A DNA stretch of 30,677 nt from Lachnospiraceae bacterium UBA3821 (GCA_002368865.1 DFDT01000063.1:1-30677); one strand, 5' to 3'; counted from the stretch's first letter, positions 16,753-24,092 are shown. Made by a program: numbers and translations. Notes: a model not told the origin generated them from the sequence alone.

Positions 16753-16965
16753 TCACTCTGCCTTGCTGCGCCGGATTGCGGTCAGTCTGCCCGGTTCATA
16801 CGGACACTCGGCATATACACAAAACCGATATTTCCAGTGCGGACGGTAGAAGTGGCAGGTGTTACAATCCTCATGCTCGGTGCAGCCGTTCTCGTACCGG
16901 TCAAATCTGGGCTTTCCCTGCATGAGCATTTCAAATGCGCGGCTTTTACCGCTCATAAAGTACAT
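16753..16965 (-). CDS. Small Cys-rich protein of conjugative elements
   Basis: A 70-residue protein with at least five cysteines and aromatic residues (ENGCTEHEDCNTCHFYRPHW, then KYRFCVYAECPYEPG). This arrangement suggests a small zinc-binding fold and resembles short proteins of Firmicute conjugative elements; I know no function. AAAGGAGG lies 10 bp before the ATG at 16965; a second ATG three codons on is possible. Downstream, AAAGGAG and an ATG at 16737 begin a further gene (MLCKI) that is cut by the relaxase junction. The gene faces the relaxase fragment, a sign of rearrangement. Confidence 0.6.
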   Translation of the reverse strand: MYFMSGKSRAFEMLMQGKPRFDRYENGCTEHEDCNTCHFYRPHWKYRFCVYAECPYEPGRLTAIRRSKAE

Positions 16966-17002
16966 TCCGGCTGCGCCTCCTTTCTGGATTTGGGCAGAAA
17001 AA

Positions 17003-17036
17003 AACGCCGCAGACTTCTTTCAAAATCTGCGGCGTT
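17003..17036 (-). terminator. Terminator at the right end of the element
   Basis: AACGCCGCAGA (17003-17013) and TCTGCGGCGTT (17026-17036) are perfect complements. On the minus strand seven Ts follow. It should stop leftward transcription arriving from ackA. Confidence 0.8.
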
Positions 17037-17046
17037 GCGGGATGCG

Positions 17047-17080
17047 AAAAGGGATGCTGCCTTGCGGTAACATCCCTTTT
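17047..17080. terminator. Second, bidirectional terminator hairpin
   Basis: AAAAGGGATG (17047-17056) and CATCCCTTTT (17071-17080) are perfect complements with A/T ends on both sides. Together with the hairpin at 17003-17036 it insulates the element from ackA. Confidence 0.75.
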
Positions 17081-17132
17081 GTCGCTCGGTTATTCAATTT
17101 TTGAGCTAACCTGTTTGCCCACTGCCCTTAAA

Positions 17133-17178
17133 AGCGTTGATTTTACTGGATTCTTGCTTGTTTTCTTATGTCAACGCT
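17133..17178. repeat. Inverted repeat next to attR
   Basis: AGCGTTGA (17133-17140) and TCAACGCT (17171-17178) are exact 8-bp complements separated by 30 bp, ending 4 bp from the AAT core. They may be part of a recombinase binding site. Confidence 0.45.
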
Positions 17179-17181
17179 CTT

Positions 17182-17196
17182 AATAGCGGGGCTTTT
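17182..17196. other. attR: right half of split terminator
   Basis: AAT (17182-17184) then GCGGGGCTTTT (17186-17196), the exact complement of 4729-4739. In the uninterrupted chromosome this was the second arm of the ackA terminator. Confidence 0.75.
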
Positions 17197-17210
17197 GATT
17201 TACCTGCTTG

Positions 17211-18407
17211 TTATTTGAGTTTGGAAACGATCTCCATGGTGTCTCTGGCGATCAGCAGCTCTTCGTTGGTCGGGATGACCCAAATCTCAACTTTGGAATC
17301 GTCGGTGGAGATTTTGATCTCGCCGCGATTTTTATTGCGCTCAGCATCCAGCTTCATGCCCAAGAACTCCATGTCTTCGCAGACCAGGGCGCGCATTGCG
17401 TTATCGTTCTCGCCGATACCGCCGGTAAAGATAACCGCGTCGACACCGCCCATAGCGGCCGCATAGGAACCGATGAATTTCTTGATCTGGTAGCTGACGA
17501 TCTCCAGCGTCAGTTTGGCGCGTTCGTTGCCTTCGTTGGCAGCTGCCCACAGGTCGCGGCAATCGCTGGAAACGCCGGAAAGGCCCAGAAATCCGGATTT
17601 CTTGTTCATCAAATCAGACATCTGATCGGGGGTCAGGCCCTCTTTGTTCATGATATAAGTTACAACGGAGGGATCAATACCACCGCTTCTGGTGCCCATG
17701 ATAAAGCCGTCCAGGGGGGTGAAGCCCATGGAGGTATCCACTACCTTGCCGTCTTTGATGGCAGAGATGGAACTGCCGTTGCCCAAATGGCAGGTGATGA
17801 TCCTAGTCCCTTCAATGGAGCCGTGCAGCTGGCCGTATCTGCCGCTGACAAAACGATGGCTGGTTCCGTGGAAGCCGTAGCGGCGGATGGAGTATTTCTC
17901 ATAATATTCATAAGGAACGCCGAACATATAGGCTTTCGGCGGCATGGTCTGATGGAAAGAGGTGTCGAAAATCGCGACCATAGGCGTTTCTTTTCCGAAT
18001 ACTTCCTGGCAGGCTTTCATCGCGGTAGCCTGAGGCGGGTTATGCAGTGGGCCCAATTCGGAGAAAGAGAAAATATCTTCGATGACTTTGTCGGTGACCA
18101 GAGTAGAGGTCTTATAAACCTCGCTGCCGTGGAGTACACGATGGCCAACGGCGGAGATTTCTTTTACGGAATCGATAACCTTGCCTTCGCCCTCGGTCAG
18201 GATTTTGACCACTTCCATAAACGCTTCTTTATGGGTGGGGAAAGGGGTGTTGTGGGATACAGCGCGTCCGTCGGATGTTTTGTGGGTGATCAGGCCGTCC
18301 ACCCCGATGCGTTCGCAGTTGCCCTTGGCCAGAACAGACTCATTTTCCATATCAATCAGCTGATACTTCAAAGACGAGCTGCCGGCATTGATGACCAAAA
18401 CCTTCAT
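17211..18407 (-). CDS. ackA: Acetate kinase
   Basis: A full-length 398-residue acetate kinase. It transfers phosphate between acetyl-phosphate and ADP, making ATP in fermentation, in the cytosol. ASKHA-family motifs are present: NAGSSSLKY near the N-terminus, GFHGTSHRF, HLGNGSSISAI (phosphate loop), GTRSGGIDPS, and FTGGIGENDNAMR. No pta gene is adjacent in the window. It is divergent from tmcAL across a 111-bp region with promoter signals. Its own terminator has been split by the element, and two hairpins inside the element's right end now probably serve instead. Confidence 0.98.
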   Translation of the reverse strand: MKVLVINAGSSSLKYQLIDMENESVLAKGNCERIGVDGLITHKTSDGRAVSHNTPFPTHKEAFMEVVKILTEGEGKVIDSVKEISAVGHRVLHGSEVYKTSTLVTDKVIEDIFSFSELGPLHNPPQATAMKACQEVFGKETPMVAIFDTSFHQTMPPKAYMFGVPYEYYEKYSIRRYGFHGTSHRFVSGRYGQLHGSIEGTRIITCHLGNGSSISAIKDGKVVDTSMGFTPLDGFIMGTRSGGIDPSVVTYIMNKEGLTPDQMSDLMNKKSGFLGLSGVSSDCRDLWAAANEGNERAKLTLEIVSYQIKKFIGSYAAAMGGVDAVIFTGGIGENDNAMRALVCEDMEFLGMKLDAERNKNRGEIKISTDDSKVEIWVIPTNEELLIARDTMEIVSKLK

Positions 18408-18435
18408 GTGCTGATTCCTCCATGTTGTGTATCAT

Positions 18436-18465
18436 TTGACATATTGTCATACAATCTTATATTAT
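18436..18465 (+). promoter_or_regulatory. Promoter for tmcAL with palindrome
   Basis: TTGACA (18436-18441) is followed by TATATT at 18458 (16-bp spacer) or TATTAT at 18460 (18 bp). The palindrome TGACA-TAT-TGTCA (18437-18449) overlaps the -35 box. On the opposite strand TTGCAA, 17 bp, TAATAT could serve ackA. Confidence 0.55.
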
Positions 18466-18518
18466 TACAATGGAAGAAAAATTGCAAGGGAAAATCCGTT
18501 AGGAAGGAGGGCGACAGC

Positions 18519-19757
18519 ATGAAAATCTGTGGAATTACCGCTGAATATAATCTGTTTCACAAGGGACACGCCTATCAGATCGAAAAGGCGCGACAAGCGG
18601 GCGCCACTCATATTCTGGCGGTGATGAGCGGGAATTTTGTCCAGCGAGGCGTACCGGCTATGTTGGATAAACGCGTTCGGACCCGGGCCGCCTTATGCGG
18701 CGGCGCCGACCTGGTGGTGGAATTGCCGCTGCCTTTTGCCACTGCCTCGGCCGAAACCTTTGCTTACGGTTCCTTATCCCTGATGCAGGCGGCGGGGTGT
18801 GTGGATATGGTCAGCTTTGGCGTGGAAGATACGCTGGCGGAGATCCAACAGGTGCTGGATGTTTTGTTATCTTCGGATTTTGAGCCGGTTCTCAGGCTTC
18901 GCTTGGCGGATGGTGGTTCCTATGCCTCAGCCCGCAGTCAGGCCGCCGCGGAACTTGCGGGGGAAAAGGCGGCACAGATCCTGGCCCGGCCCAATAACAT
19001 TCTGGCGATCGAATATCTCAAAGCAGCCCGCAGGTTGAATTTTTATCCGGAATGGGCGGCAATTCCCCGCCTTGGCGCCAGACACGACCAGCACGGCAGC
19101 GAAGCGGGATTGATGAGCGCTTCCTATCTTCGCCATTTGCTGGAACAAGGAGATTGGTCCTCTGCGGCCCACGGCATGCCCAATGTGTGTCTGCCTTTAT
19201 ACCAACAGGCGTTCGTATCCGGCGAAGGGCCGGTGCGCTTGTCCGGATTGGAACGGAATATGCTGGCGATTTTGCGGACTCGCAGTTTGGACTGGCTGAA
19301 AGAACTGCCCGATATCAGCGAGGGATTGGAAAATCGGCTGTACGCGGGCATTCGGCAGGCGACGTCGGTCGCGCAGCTGTACCAGCTGGTGCAATCCAAA
19401 AGATACCCGCAAAGCAGGGCGCGCCGCATGGTGCTGCACGCTTATCTTGGCATCACCGCGCAAATGCAGAAAATGCGCCCGCCATATCTGCGCGTTTTGG
19501 GAATCGGGCCCGGTGGAGAGGAGATTCTGCGGCAGATGAAAAAAACGGCTGTCATACCGGTTTCCCAGTCATTGGCTCGGTTGTCGGACGAATCGGAACA
19601 GGCAAAACGGTTTGCGCAGCTGGAAGCGGCGGCTACCGACCAATATGTGCTGGGCATGCCCAAAGCGCAGCCCTGCGGCTGGGAATTTACCGCTCCGGTG
19701 GCCAAGGAGCCGGATGCGCGTGACGGCAGGCGATGGGATGCAGGCAGGATACTTTAA
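18519..19757 (+). CDS. tmcAL: tRNA(Met) cytidine acetate ligase
   Basis: A 412-residue member of the TmcAL (YlbM) family. These enzymes use ATP and acetate to acetylate the wobble cytidine of elongator tRNA-Met. The nucleotidyltransferase motif HKGH is at residues 14-17, with GITAEYN before it, and MSGNFVQRGVPAMLDKRVR and ARPNNILAIEYLKA follow. AAGGAGG lies 10 bp before the chosen ATG at 18519; the open frame extending far upstream is antisense to ackA and rejected. It ends shortly before a bidirectional terminator. The family call is secure. Confidence 0.95.
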   Translation: MKICGITAEYNLFHKGHAYQIEKARQAGATHILAVMSGNFVQRGVPAMLDKRVRTRAALCGGADLVVELPLPFATASAETFAYGSLSLMQAAGCVDMVSFGVEDTLAEIQQVLDVLLSSDFEPVLRLRLADGGSYASARSQAAAELAGEKAAQILARPNNILAIEYLKAARRLNFYPEWAAIPRLGARHDQHGSEAGLMSASYLRHLLEQGDWSSAAHGMPNVCLPLYQQAFVSGEGPVRLSGLERNMLAILRTRSLDWLKELPDISEGLENRLYAGIRQATSVAQLYQLVQSKRYPQSRARRMVLHAYLGITAQMQKMRPPYLRVLGIGPGGEEILRQMKKTAVIPVSQSLARLSDESEQAKRFAQLEAAATDQYVLGMPKAQPCGWEFTAPVAKEPDARDGRRWDAGRIL

Positions 19758-19848
19758 AATCGGGAAAACGGTGGAATGATCGGCGGCCGTCCTTTCCCTG
19801 AAAAGGAGGCAGCTTATTGTCTGCCGGTGTGATTTGAAAAAACAGCAG

Positions 19849-19884
19849 AAAAAAGCGCCCGTGCTATTAGCCGGACGCTTTTTT
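19849..19884. terminator. Bidirectional terminator between tmcAL and DUF378
   Basis: AAAAAAGCG (19849-19857) pairs with CGCTTTTTT (19876-19884), with a further CCG/CGG inner stem. It serves both convergent genes. The same AAAAAAGCG/CGCTTTTTT arms are used again at 21449-21477. Confidence 0.85.
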
Positions 19885-19892
19885 AAGGCGAG

Positions 19893-20102
19893 CTATTCTG
19901 TAATCCTTGTGGCTTCGGTATCCCGAAACAGCAGCGAAATACACCAAATACCCGCCAGAGCCACCAGGGTATAGACGATTCGGCTGAGCATTGCACCCTG
20001 ACCGCCGAACAGCCATGCCACGATATCAAACTGGAAGATACCGATGGAGCCCCAGTTTAGCGCACCGATGATGGTCAGCGTCAAAGCGGTTTTATCCAGC
20101 AT
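19893..20102 (-). CDS. DUF378 family small membrane protein
   Basis: A 69-residue protein with two transmembrane helices: TALTLTIIGALNWGSIGIFQ then a loop FDIVAWLFGG and RIVYTLVALAGIWCISLLF. The GALNWG and Y.lvglaG pattern identifies DUF378, found in many bacteria and of unknown function. AAAGGAG lies 9 bp before the ATG at 20102; the GTG at 20111 is less likely. Monocistronic, ending at the shared terminator. Confidence 0.88.
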   Translation of the reverse strand: MLDKTALTLTIIGALNWGSIGIFQFDIVAWLFGGQGAMLSRIVYTLVALAGIWCISLLFRDTEATRITE

Positions 20103-20195
20103 GGTTTCCACTCCTTTATTGGTTTGTCGCTCTTTTGCCGAAAAGGCCCCGCGGGGTGATTCCGGCTGACATTAGTGTTTACCGGTGTTCTTACT

Positions 20196-21386
20196 TTATG
20201 AGGGGAAATTGTTGGTCATTTTTGAAAGCAGTACGGCGCAATCCGCGCGGGTGAGAAAAGTATCCGCCTGATCGGGCGAAAGCGCTTGAAAGGAGGATCT
20301 CCCCAAAGCGGTCAGCAAAGAAGAAAAGGCAGCCTTTTTCCAGGAAGGGTCGAAAGAGCGGCGCAGCAGCTCTTCGGCCTCCAAAACAGAAACAGGCTCG
20401 CCGGGGAAAAAGACGGTCTCCGTGATGATTTTCTGCCGGATAGCTGTTTGCAGATACGGTTTTATCCATAGCGGCAGATCCCTGTCGTTGGCAAGGCCGG
20501 TTTGGATTACTGCCTGGTCGGCCGGAGAAACGCCTTTGGCGGCCAGCAGACAAATCAAAAATTGCCCGCGAGTCATAACGCTGTCAGGGTGAAAATACCA
20601 GGCATCGCCGATTTTTTCCCCACAGAGAATACCGCTTTGGTGGAGGGTAATGGCCGCTGCCTCCTCGGCATGGCCGGCCATATCAGAAAAAGAAAAATGA
20701 TTTTTATTTTCCTGAATGGTTACGGTAACTGTCGCTTCGTCGGATAAATTTCCGAAGGCATCGACCAAAACGTAAGAAAAGCAGTCCTCTCCCACCGCTT
20801 TGCAAAACGGCAGATAGGAAATCGACTGCCCGTCTGTTTGGGCTACACCCTTTTGGGGGCTGCGGGTGATGTGGACGAAAGCCGGCTGTATCTGGCTGTC
20901 TGGAAACGGGCAGGCCTGTATTCCCACATCCGACCAGGTACTTAAACAAATATCCTCAGCCTGCGGCGGGGAGGGCAAATCATCCGTGACACAGACGTAT
21001 AACGTCGCAGCCGACCGGTCGGCGCAATCGGGCAGAAAGGAGAATCCGGAACGAACGGCGCTTTCTCCCGGGACAAAGCATAAGCGGTCCAGTTCCTCCC
21101 TCGTCAGCCGGGAAAATTCACTGAGCCGCGCGCCGTCCAGGATCAAGCTGCCGCTCTTGGGCAGCGAGGTGATGGTGATGCCTGCCAGGTCCCCGTCCTC
21201 CAGACCCAGCCGGATTTCGAACTGCCGGGCGGATAGTTCGGCCACTTCTCCTTTGGCAACGGACATTTGAAACATTTTTTCGGATGGGTCGGCGGATACC
21301 GGCTGGACGATGGTGGCATCCTCATACAGGGAAACGGAAAGCAGGGAACAGGACAGAATAAGGCTAAAAAATAATTTCAAATTCAT
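20196..21386 (-). CDS. Secreted surface protein with cadherin-like/Ig-like region and SLH-type repeats
   Basis: A 396-residue protein with an N-terminal signal peptide (MNLKLFFSLILSCSLLSVSL). The middle (about residues 45-235) has two repeats that resemble the CSLREPEAT/cadherin-like tandem pattern: ITSLPKSGSLILDGARLSEF then LCFVPGES, and THITRSPQKG-like followed by SISYLPFCKAVGEDCFSYVL and VTVTIQE. The C-terminal third has SLH-like repeats (FSDMAGHAEEAAAITLHQSG, DSVMTRGQFLICLLA), which anchor proteins to cell-wall polymers. The last SLH units are degenerate. AGGAAG precedes the ATG. Role in the cell surface is inferred. Confidence 0.72.
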   Translation of the reverse strand: MNLKLFFSLILSCSLLSVSLYEDATIVQPVSADPSEKMFQMSVAKGEVAELSARQFEIRLGLEDGDLAGITITSLPKSGSLILDGARLSEFSRLTREELDRLCFVPGESAVRSGFSFLPDCADRSAATLYVCVTDDLPSPPQAEDICLSTWSDVGIQACPFPDSQIQPAFVHITRSPQKGVAQTDGQSISYLPFCKAVGEDCFSYVLVDAFGNLSDEATVTVTIQENKNHFSFSDMAGHAEEAAAITLHQSGILCGEKIGDAWYFHPDSVMTRGQFLICLLAAKGVSPADQAVIQTGLANDRDLPLWIKPYLQTAIRQKIITETVFFPGEPVSVLEAEELLRRSFDPSWKKAAFSSLLTALGRSSFQALSPDQADTFLTRADCAVLLSKMTNNFPS

Positions 21387-21448
21387 TCACTTCCTATTTC
21401 GGTCTGTTCTTATCCTTTGAATCTTTTCGGTTTTTATGCGGTACATTG

Positions 21449-21477
21449 AAAAAAGCGATAAAGCAGGACGCTTTTTT
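21449..21477. terminator. Hairpin between the SLH gene and guaA
   Basis: AAAAAAGCG (21449-21457) pairs with CGCTTTTTT (21469-21477). It sits in the region between two divergent genes, where a terminator is not expected; it may be a leftover terminator or a leader hairpin. Confidence 0.55.
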
Positions 21478-21479
21478 GC

Positions 21480-21517
21480 CATTTTGCTTGCATTTTAACG
21501 GTAATTATGGCAAAATG
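21480..21517. promoter_or_regulatory. Inverted repeat upstream of guaA
   Basis: CATTTTGC (21480-21487) and GCAAAATG (21510-21517) are exact complements 22 bp apart, ending 35 bp before the guaA start. It could be an operator or leader stem. No purine riboswitch was recognised. Confidence 0.35.
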
Positions 21518-21552
21518 ATAAGAACAAAAGGGAAGAAAACGGAGGATGCGTT

Positions 21553-23082
21553 GTGAATCAAACGGTAGTGATTTTGGATTTCGGCGGTCAGTATAACCAG
21601 CTGATTGCGCGGCGGGTCAGAGAATGCGGCGTTTACTGCGAGGTGCTGCCGTATCACACGCCGGTGGAGAAAATTCTGGAAAAAGAACCAATCGGTATTA
21701 TTTTTACCGGTGGACCGAACAGTGTTTATCTGGAAGACGCTCCCAGGTGCAGCAAAGAAGTGTTTGAACTGGGCATCCCGGTGCTGGGCATTTGCTACGG
21801 TATTCAGGTCATGGCCCACACGCTGGGAGGACATGTGACCTCTCCCGATTCCAGAGAATATGGAAAAACAGAAACGAAATATGATACAGCCTGCCCGCTC
21901 TTTGACGGTCTGCCCGCCGAGGGGATTACCTGGATGAGCCATACCGATTATGTGGATCAGATGCCGGAGGGATTTTCCGCGACTGCGCATACGGACTCTT
22001 GTCCCACCGCGGCGATGCAAAACCGTGAGAAAAAGCTCTATGGCCTGCAGTTCCATCCGGAAGTGCTGCACACCGAGAACGGAACGCAGATGCTTCATAA
22101 TTTCCTTTATAGAGTCTGCGGCGCAAAAGGCGATTGGACCATGGGGGATTACGCCCAGAATACCATCGATGCCATCCGCCAAAAGGTAGGGGACGGCAAG
22201 GTCCTTCTGGCACTCTCGGGCGGGGTAGACAGCTCCGTGGCAGCGGCGCTGCTGGCCAAAGCGGTGGGCTCGCAGCTGACCTGCATCTTTGTCGACCATG
22301 GGCTGATGCGCAAAAATGAAGGGGATGAAGTGGAGGCGGCTTTTGCGGATAAGGGCATGAACTTTGTCCGGGTCGATGCGGAAAAGCGCTTTTTGGAAAA
22401 ACTGTCCGGCGTGTCTGAGCCGGAGAAGAAGCGCAAAATCATCGGCGAGGAGTTTATCCGGGTATTTGAAGAGGAAGCGAAAAAAATTGGCCGGGTAGAT
22501 TACCTGGTGCAGGGTACCATCTATCCTGATGTCATCGAGTCCGGCGCGGGAGACGCGGCGGTGATTAAAAGCCATCATAATGTCGGCGGTTTGCCGGATT
22601 ATGTGGATTTCAAGGAAATCATCGAGCCGCTGCGCCTGCTGTTTAAGGATGAAGTGCGAAAACTCGGCAAGGAGTTGGGCCTGCCTGATTATCTGGTATG
22701 GCGGCAGCCGTTCCCGGGTCCCGGCCTTGCAATCCGTGTGATTGGGGAGATTACCAAGGAAAAGCTGGATATTCTGCGGGATGCGGATGCGATTTTCCGG
22801 GCAGAAATTGCCGAAGCGCATCTGGACCGTGATATCCATCAATATTTTGCGGTGCTGACTTCTATGCGTTCGGTCGGCGTAATGGGGGACAGCCGTACCT
22901 ACGATTATACATTGGCTTTGCGCGGTGTGACCACCACTGATTTTATGACAGCGGACTGGGCACGGATTCCGTATGAAGTGTTGGAAAAAGTATCGAACCG
23001 GATTATCAATGAAGTGCGCGGCGTCAATCGCATCGTGTACGATATTACGAGCAAACCCCCGGCAACGATAGAATGGGAATAA
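21553..23082 (+). CDS. guaA: GMP synthase (glutamine-hydrolysing)
   Basis: A full-length 509-residue GMP synthase, which aminates XMP to GMP with glutamine and ATP. The glutamine amidotransferase domain (residues 1-195) has the catalytic Cys81 in GICYGIQ and the His/Glu pair in GLQFHPEV. The ATP-pyrophosphatase domain has the PP-loop [11 protein letters not shown], and the dimerisation domain ends in the family-typical PPATIEWE. The start is GTG at 21553 with GGAGG 7 bp upstream. The 3' end of guaA is a known insertion site for genomic islands, and the DNA after it here is debris. Secure. Confidence 0.98.
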   Translation: MNQTVVILDFGGQYNQLIARRVRECGVYCEVLPYHTPVEKILEKEPIGIIFTGGPNSVYLEDAPRCSKEVFELGIPVLGICYGIQVMAHTLGGHVTSPDSREYGKTETKYDTACPLFDGLPAEGITWMSHTDYVDQMPEGFSATAHTDSCPTAAMQNREKKLYGLQFHPEVLHTENGTQMLHNFLYRVCGAKGDWTMGDYAQNTIDAIRQKVGDGKVLLALSGGVDSSVAAALLAKAVGSQLTCIFVDHGLMRKNEGDEVEAAFADKGMNFVRVDAEKRFLEKLSGVSEPEKKRKIIGEEFIRVFEEEAKKIGRVDYLVQGTIYPDVIESGAGDAAVIKSHHNVGGLPDYVDFKEIIEPLRLLFKDEVRKLGKELGLPDYLVWRQPFPGPGLAIRVIGEITKEKLDILRDADAIFRAEIAEAHLDRDIHQYFAVLTSMRSVGVMGDSRTYDYTLALRGVTTTDFMTADWARIPYEVLEKVSNRIINEVRGVNRIVYDITSKPPATIEWE

Positions 23083-23088
23083 GACATG

Positions 23089-23137
23089 AAAGGCTATAAA
23101 TTCAGTATTTATGCTGGTCTATAGCCTTTTTATTTTG
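23089..23137 (+). terminator. guaA terminator
   Basis: AAAGGCTATA (23089-23098) and TATAGCCTTT (23120-23129) are perfect complements, followed by TTTATTTT. Confidence 0.8.
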
Positions 23138-23141
23138 CATA

Positions 23142-23161
23142 TGGTTCTATTTTGGTTCTAT
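23142..23161. repeat. Two 9-bp direct repeats with 11-bp period after guaA
   Basis: TGGTTCTAT occurs at 23142-23150 and 23153-23161, 60 bp after the guaA stop. Repeat length and period equal those after lysS (800-819), although the sequence differs. Candidate arm-type integrase sites of a lost or degraded island. Confidence 0.4.
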
Positions 23162-23238
23162 AAAAAGAGAGTTTGCCCAATTTTTTCATTCTTTTCAGCA
23201 CGTGTTTTTTGCTTTTTAGTCTTTAATGGTTCATTACC

Positions 23239-23511
23239 CTATGCAATGTGGTTTTGTGTGTTTTTCGCTTGCTGAGTTGGGGTTTTCTCGGAAATGCGGT
23301 GACTTCCGCCAATTCCTGCACGGTTGGGATTCTTCCCGAACCGGAACGGATACAATGCGCACTGCCCACAAGTGCATAGTCTGACTTCCTGAATGGATCC
23401 CCCGCAGCAGTCTAAACATTTGGCGCGGATAGCTTTGGCGTTATTGTTTTCCCTTTTCCCGCGTTCGCTTGTATAAACGGCATAAACCAGCTGTTTTCTT
23501 TTCCATGGCAT
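23239..23511 (-). CDS. Small Cys-rich protein (zinc-ribbon-like)
   Basis: A 90-residue protein from ATG 23511, whose core (AIRAKCLDCCGGSIQEVRLC, then TCGQCALYPFRFGKNP) is a recognisable short motif of Clostridia and their phages, with CxxC and CxCxxC pairs suggesting metal binding. The start is uncertain: the frame is open upstream to 23676, but that part overlaps the SDR remnant and is not protein-like. The C-terminus (SHRISEKTPTQQAKNTQNHI) is low in structure. Function unknown; location suggests mobile or phage debris after guaA. Confidence 0.6.
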   Translation of the reverse strand: MPWKRKQLVYAVYTSERGKRENNNAKAIRAKCLDCCGGSIQEVRLCTCGQCALYPFRFGKNPNRAGIGGSHRISEKTPTQQAKNTQNHIA

Positions 23512-23553
23512 CACCGCCCTTGCATTTTTATACACCACACCCACGCGCATCCG

Positions 23554-23634
23554 GCATTTGTGTTCCTGGCATCTGACGAAGCATCCTATATCACGGGCGT
23601 TGTGCTCAGTGTAGACGGAATGGCAAGAACATAA
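23554..23634 (+). pseudogene. 3' tail of a short-chain dehydrogenase (SDR) gene
   Basis: The plus-strand frame reads AFVFLASDEASYITGVVLSV then DGMART and TAA at 23632-23634. This is the hallmark C-terminus of classical SDR enzymes (FLASDxASYITGxxxxVDGG). The rest of the gene, about 700 bp, is missing; what lies upstream is unrelated and contains a gene on the other strand. It marks a recombination or deletion junction just 5' of 23554. Confidence 0.72.
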
Positions 23635-23644
23635 AAAAGGAAAC

Positions 23645-23668
23645 AGGGCAGCCGGAAACGGCTGCCCT
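23645..23668 (-). terminator. Perfect 10-bp hairpin with GAAA loop before the rhodanese gene
   Basis: AGGGCAGCCG and CGGCTGCCCT flank GAAA. On the minus strand the stem is followed by GTTTCCTTTTTT, so it best terminates leftward transcription. On the plus strand, where no T-run follows, it would be a stable leader hairpin 25 bp before the start of the rhodanese gene. Confidence 0.6.
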
Positions 23669-23693
23669 ATCTTCAAAATATGGAGGTATACAC

Positions 23694-24083
23694 ATGAAAA
23701 GAATCATTCCCATTTTAATGACTTTACTGCTTCTCTCTGGTTGTGCAACGCAATCCGCTGAAAAAACCTATCGACAGATTACTATGGAGGAAGCTATTAC
23801 GATGATGGAGGAGGAAACCGGATACATCATCCTCGATGTTCGTACTGCTCAGGAATATAGCGAAAAGCATATTCCCGGTGCTATCAATATTGCCAACGAA
23901 TCCATTGGCACAGAGGATATCTCTGAACTGCCGGATAAAGATCAGATGATTCTGGTATACTGCCACAGCGGTAATCGGAGTAAGCAGGCATCTGAAAAAC
24001 TGGTGAAACTGGGCTACACCAATATCATTGAGATCGGCGGAATTAATAGTTGGCCCGGTGAAACAGTCACCGGCGATAAGTGA
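23694..24083 (+). CDS. Rhodanese-domain lipoprotein
   Basis: A 129-residue protein with a lipoprotein signal (MKRIIPILMTLLLLSGC, lipid Cys17) and a single rhodanese domain: YIILDVRTAQEYSEKHIPGA and active-site loop CHSGNRS with Cys90. Rhodaneses carry sulfane sulfur as a cysteine persulfide. This one should sit on the outer face of the membrane. GGAGG lies before the ATG. It leads a run of four sulfur/thiol genes (rhodanese, Trx, rhodanese, CoA-disulfide reductase-rhodanese), so a role in extracellular sulfane sulfur or thiol capture is likely. Confidence 0.88.
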   Translation: MKRIIPILMTLLLLSGCATQSAEKTYRQITMEEAITMMEEETGYIILDVRTAQEYSEKHIPGAINIANESIGTEDISELPDKDQMILVYCHSGNRSKQASEKLVKLGYTNIIEIGGINSWPGETVTGDK

Positions 24084-24092
24084 TAAAATCAC
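24080..24092. promoter_or_regulatory. GTGATAAAATCAC palindrome before trx
   Basis: Perfect 5-bp arms GTGAT/ATCAC around AAA, overlapping the rhodanese stop codon and 63 bp before the thioredoxin start. A close relative, GTGATTAAGTCAC, stands at 28923-28935. Candidate regulator site. Confidence 0.4.

Larger units (their letters stand above)
4741..17184. mobile_element. Serine-recombinase mobilizable element inserted in a terminator loop
   Basis: The element is bounded by the split terminator halves. At the left end a large serine recombinase reads toward the boundary; at the right end lie mobC, a relaxase fragment and a Cys-rich element gene. A cargo operon of LemA/DUF3137 and lipoprotein genes fills the middle. 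The insertion separates the gene at 3987-4721 from ackA, which would otherwise be adjacent and convergent. Recombinase, mobC, relaxase and one cargo gene are all damaged, so the copy looks fixed. Boundaries are good to a few bases; the shared core is only AAT, in keeping with large serine recombinases, which use very short cores. Confidence 0.75.

Noticed and set aside
16735..17070. Relaxase continuing to 17070 as a full gene
   Set aside because: After about 16735 the translation is antisense to the Cys-rich gene and the hairpins, without relaxase character.
17208..18518. Long plus-strand open frame running into tmcAL
   Set aside because: It is antisense to the unmistakable acetate kinase and has no family-like content; TmcAL homology and the ribosome site begin at 18519.
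21387..21552. Purine riboswitch before guaA
   Set aside because: The conserved purine aptamer loops and three-stem pattern are not visible; only an inverted repeat and a simple hairpin are.
21505..22842. 445-codon minus-strand open frame
   Set aside because: Antisense of guaA, with low-complexity His/Arg/Ile-rich translation and no domain.
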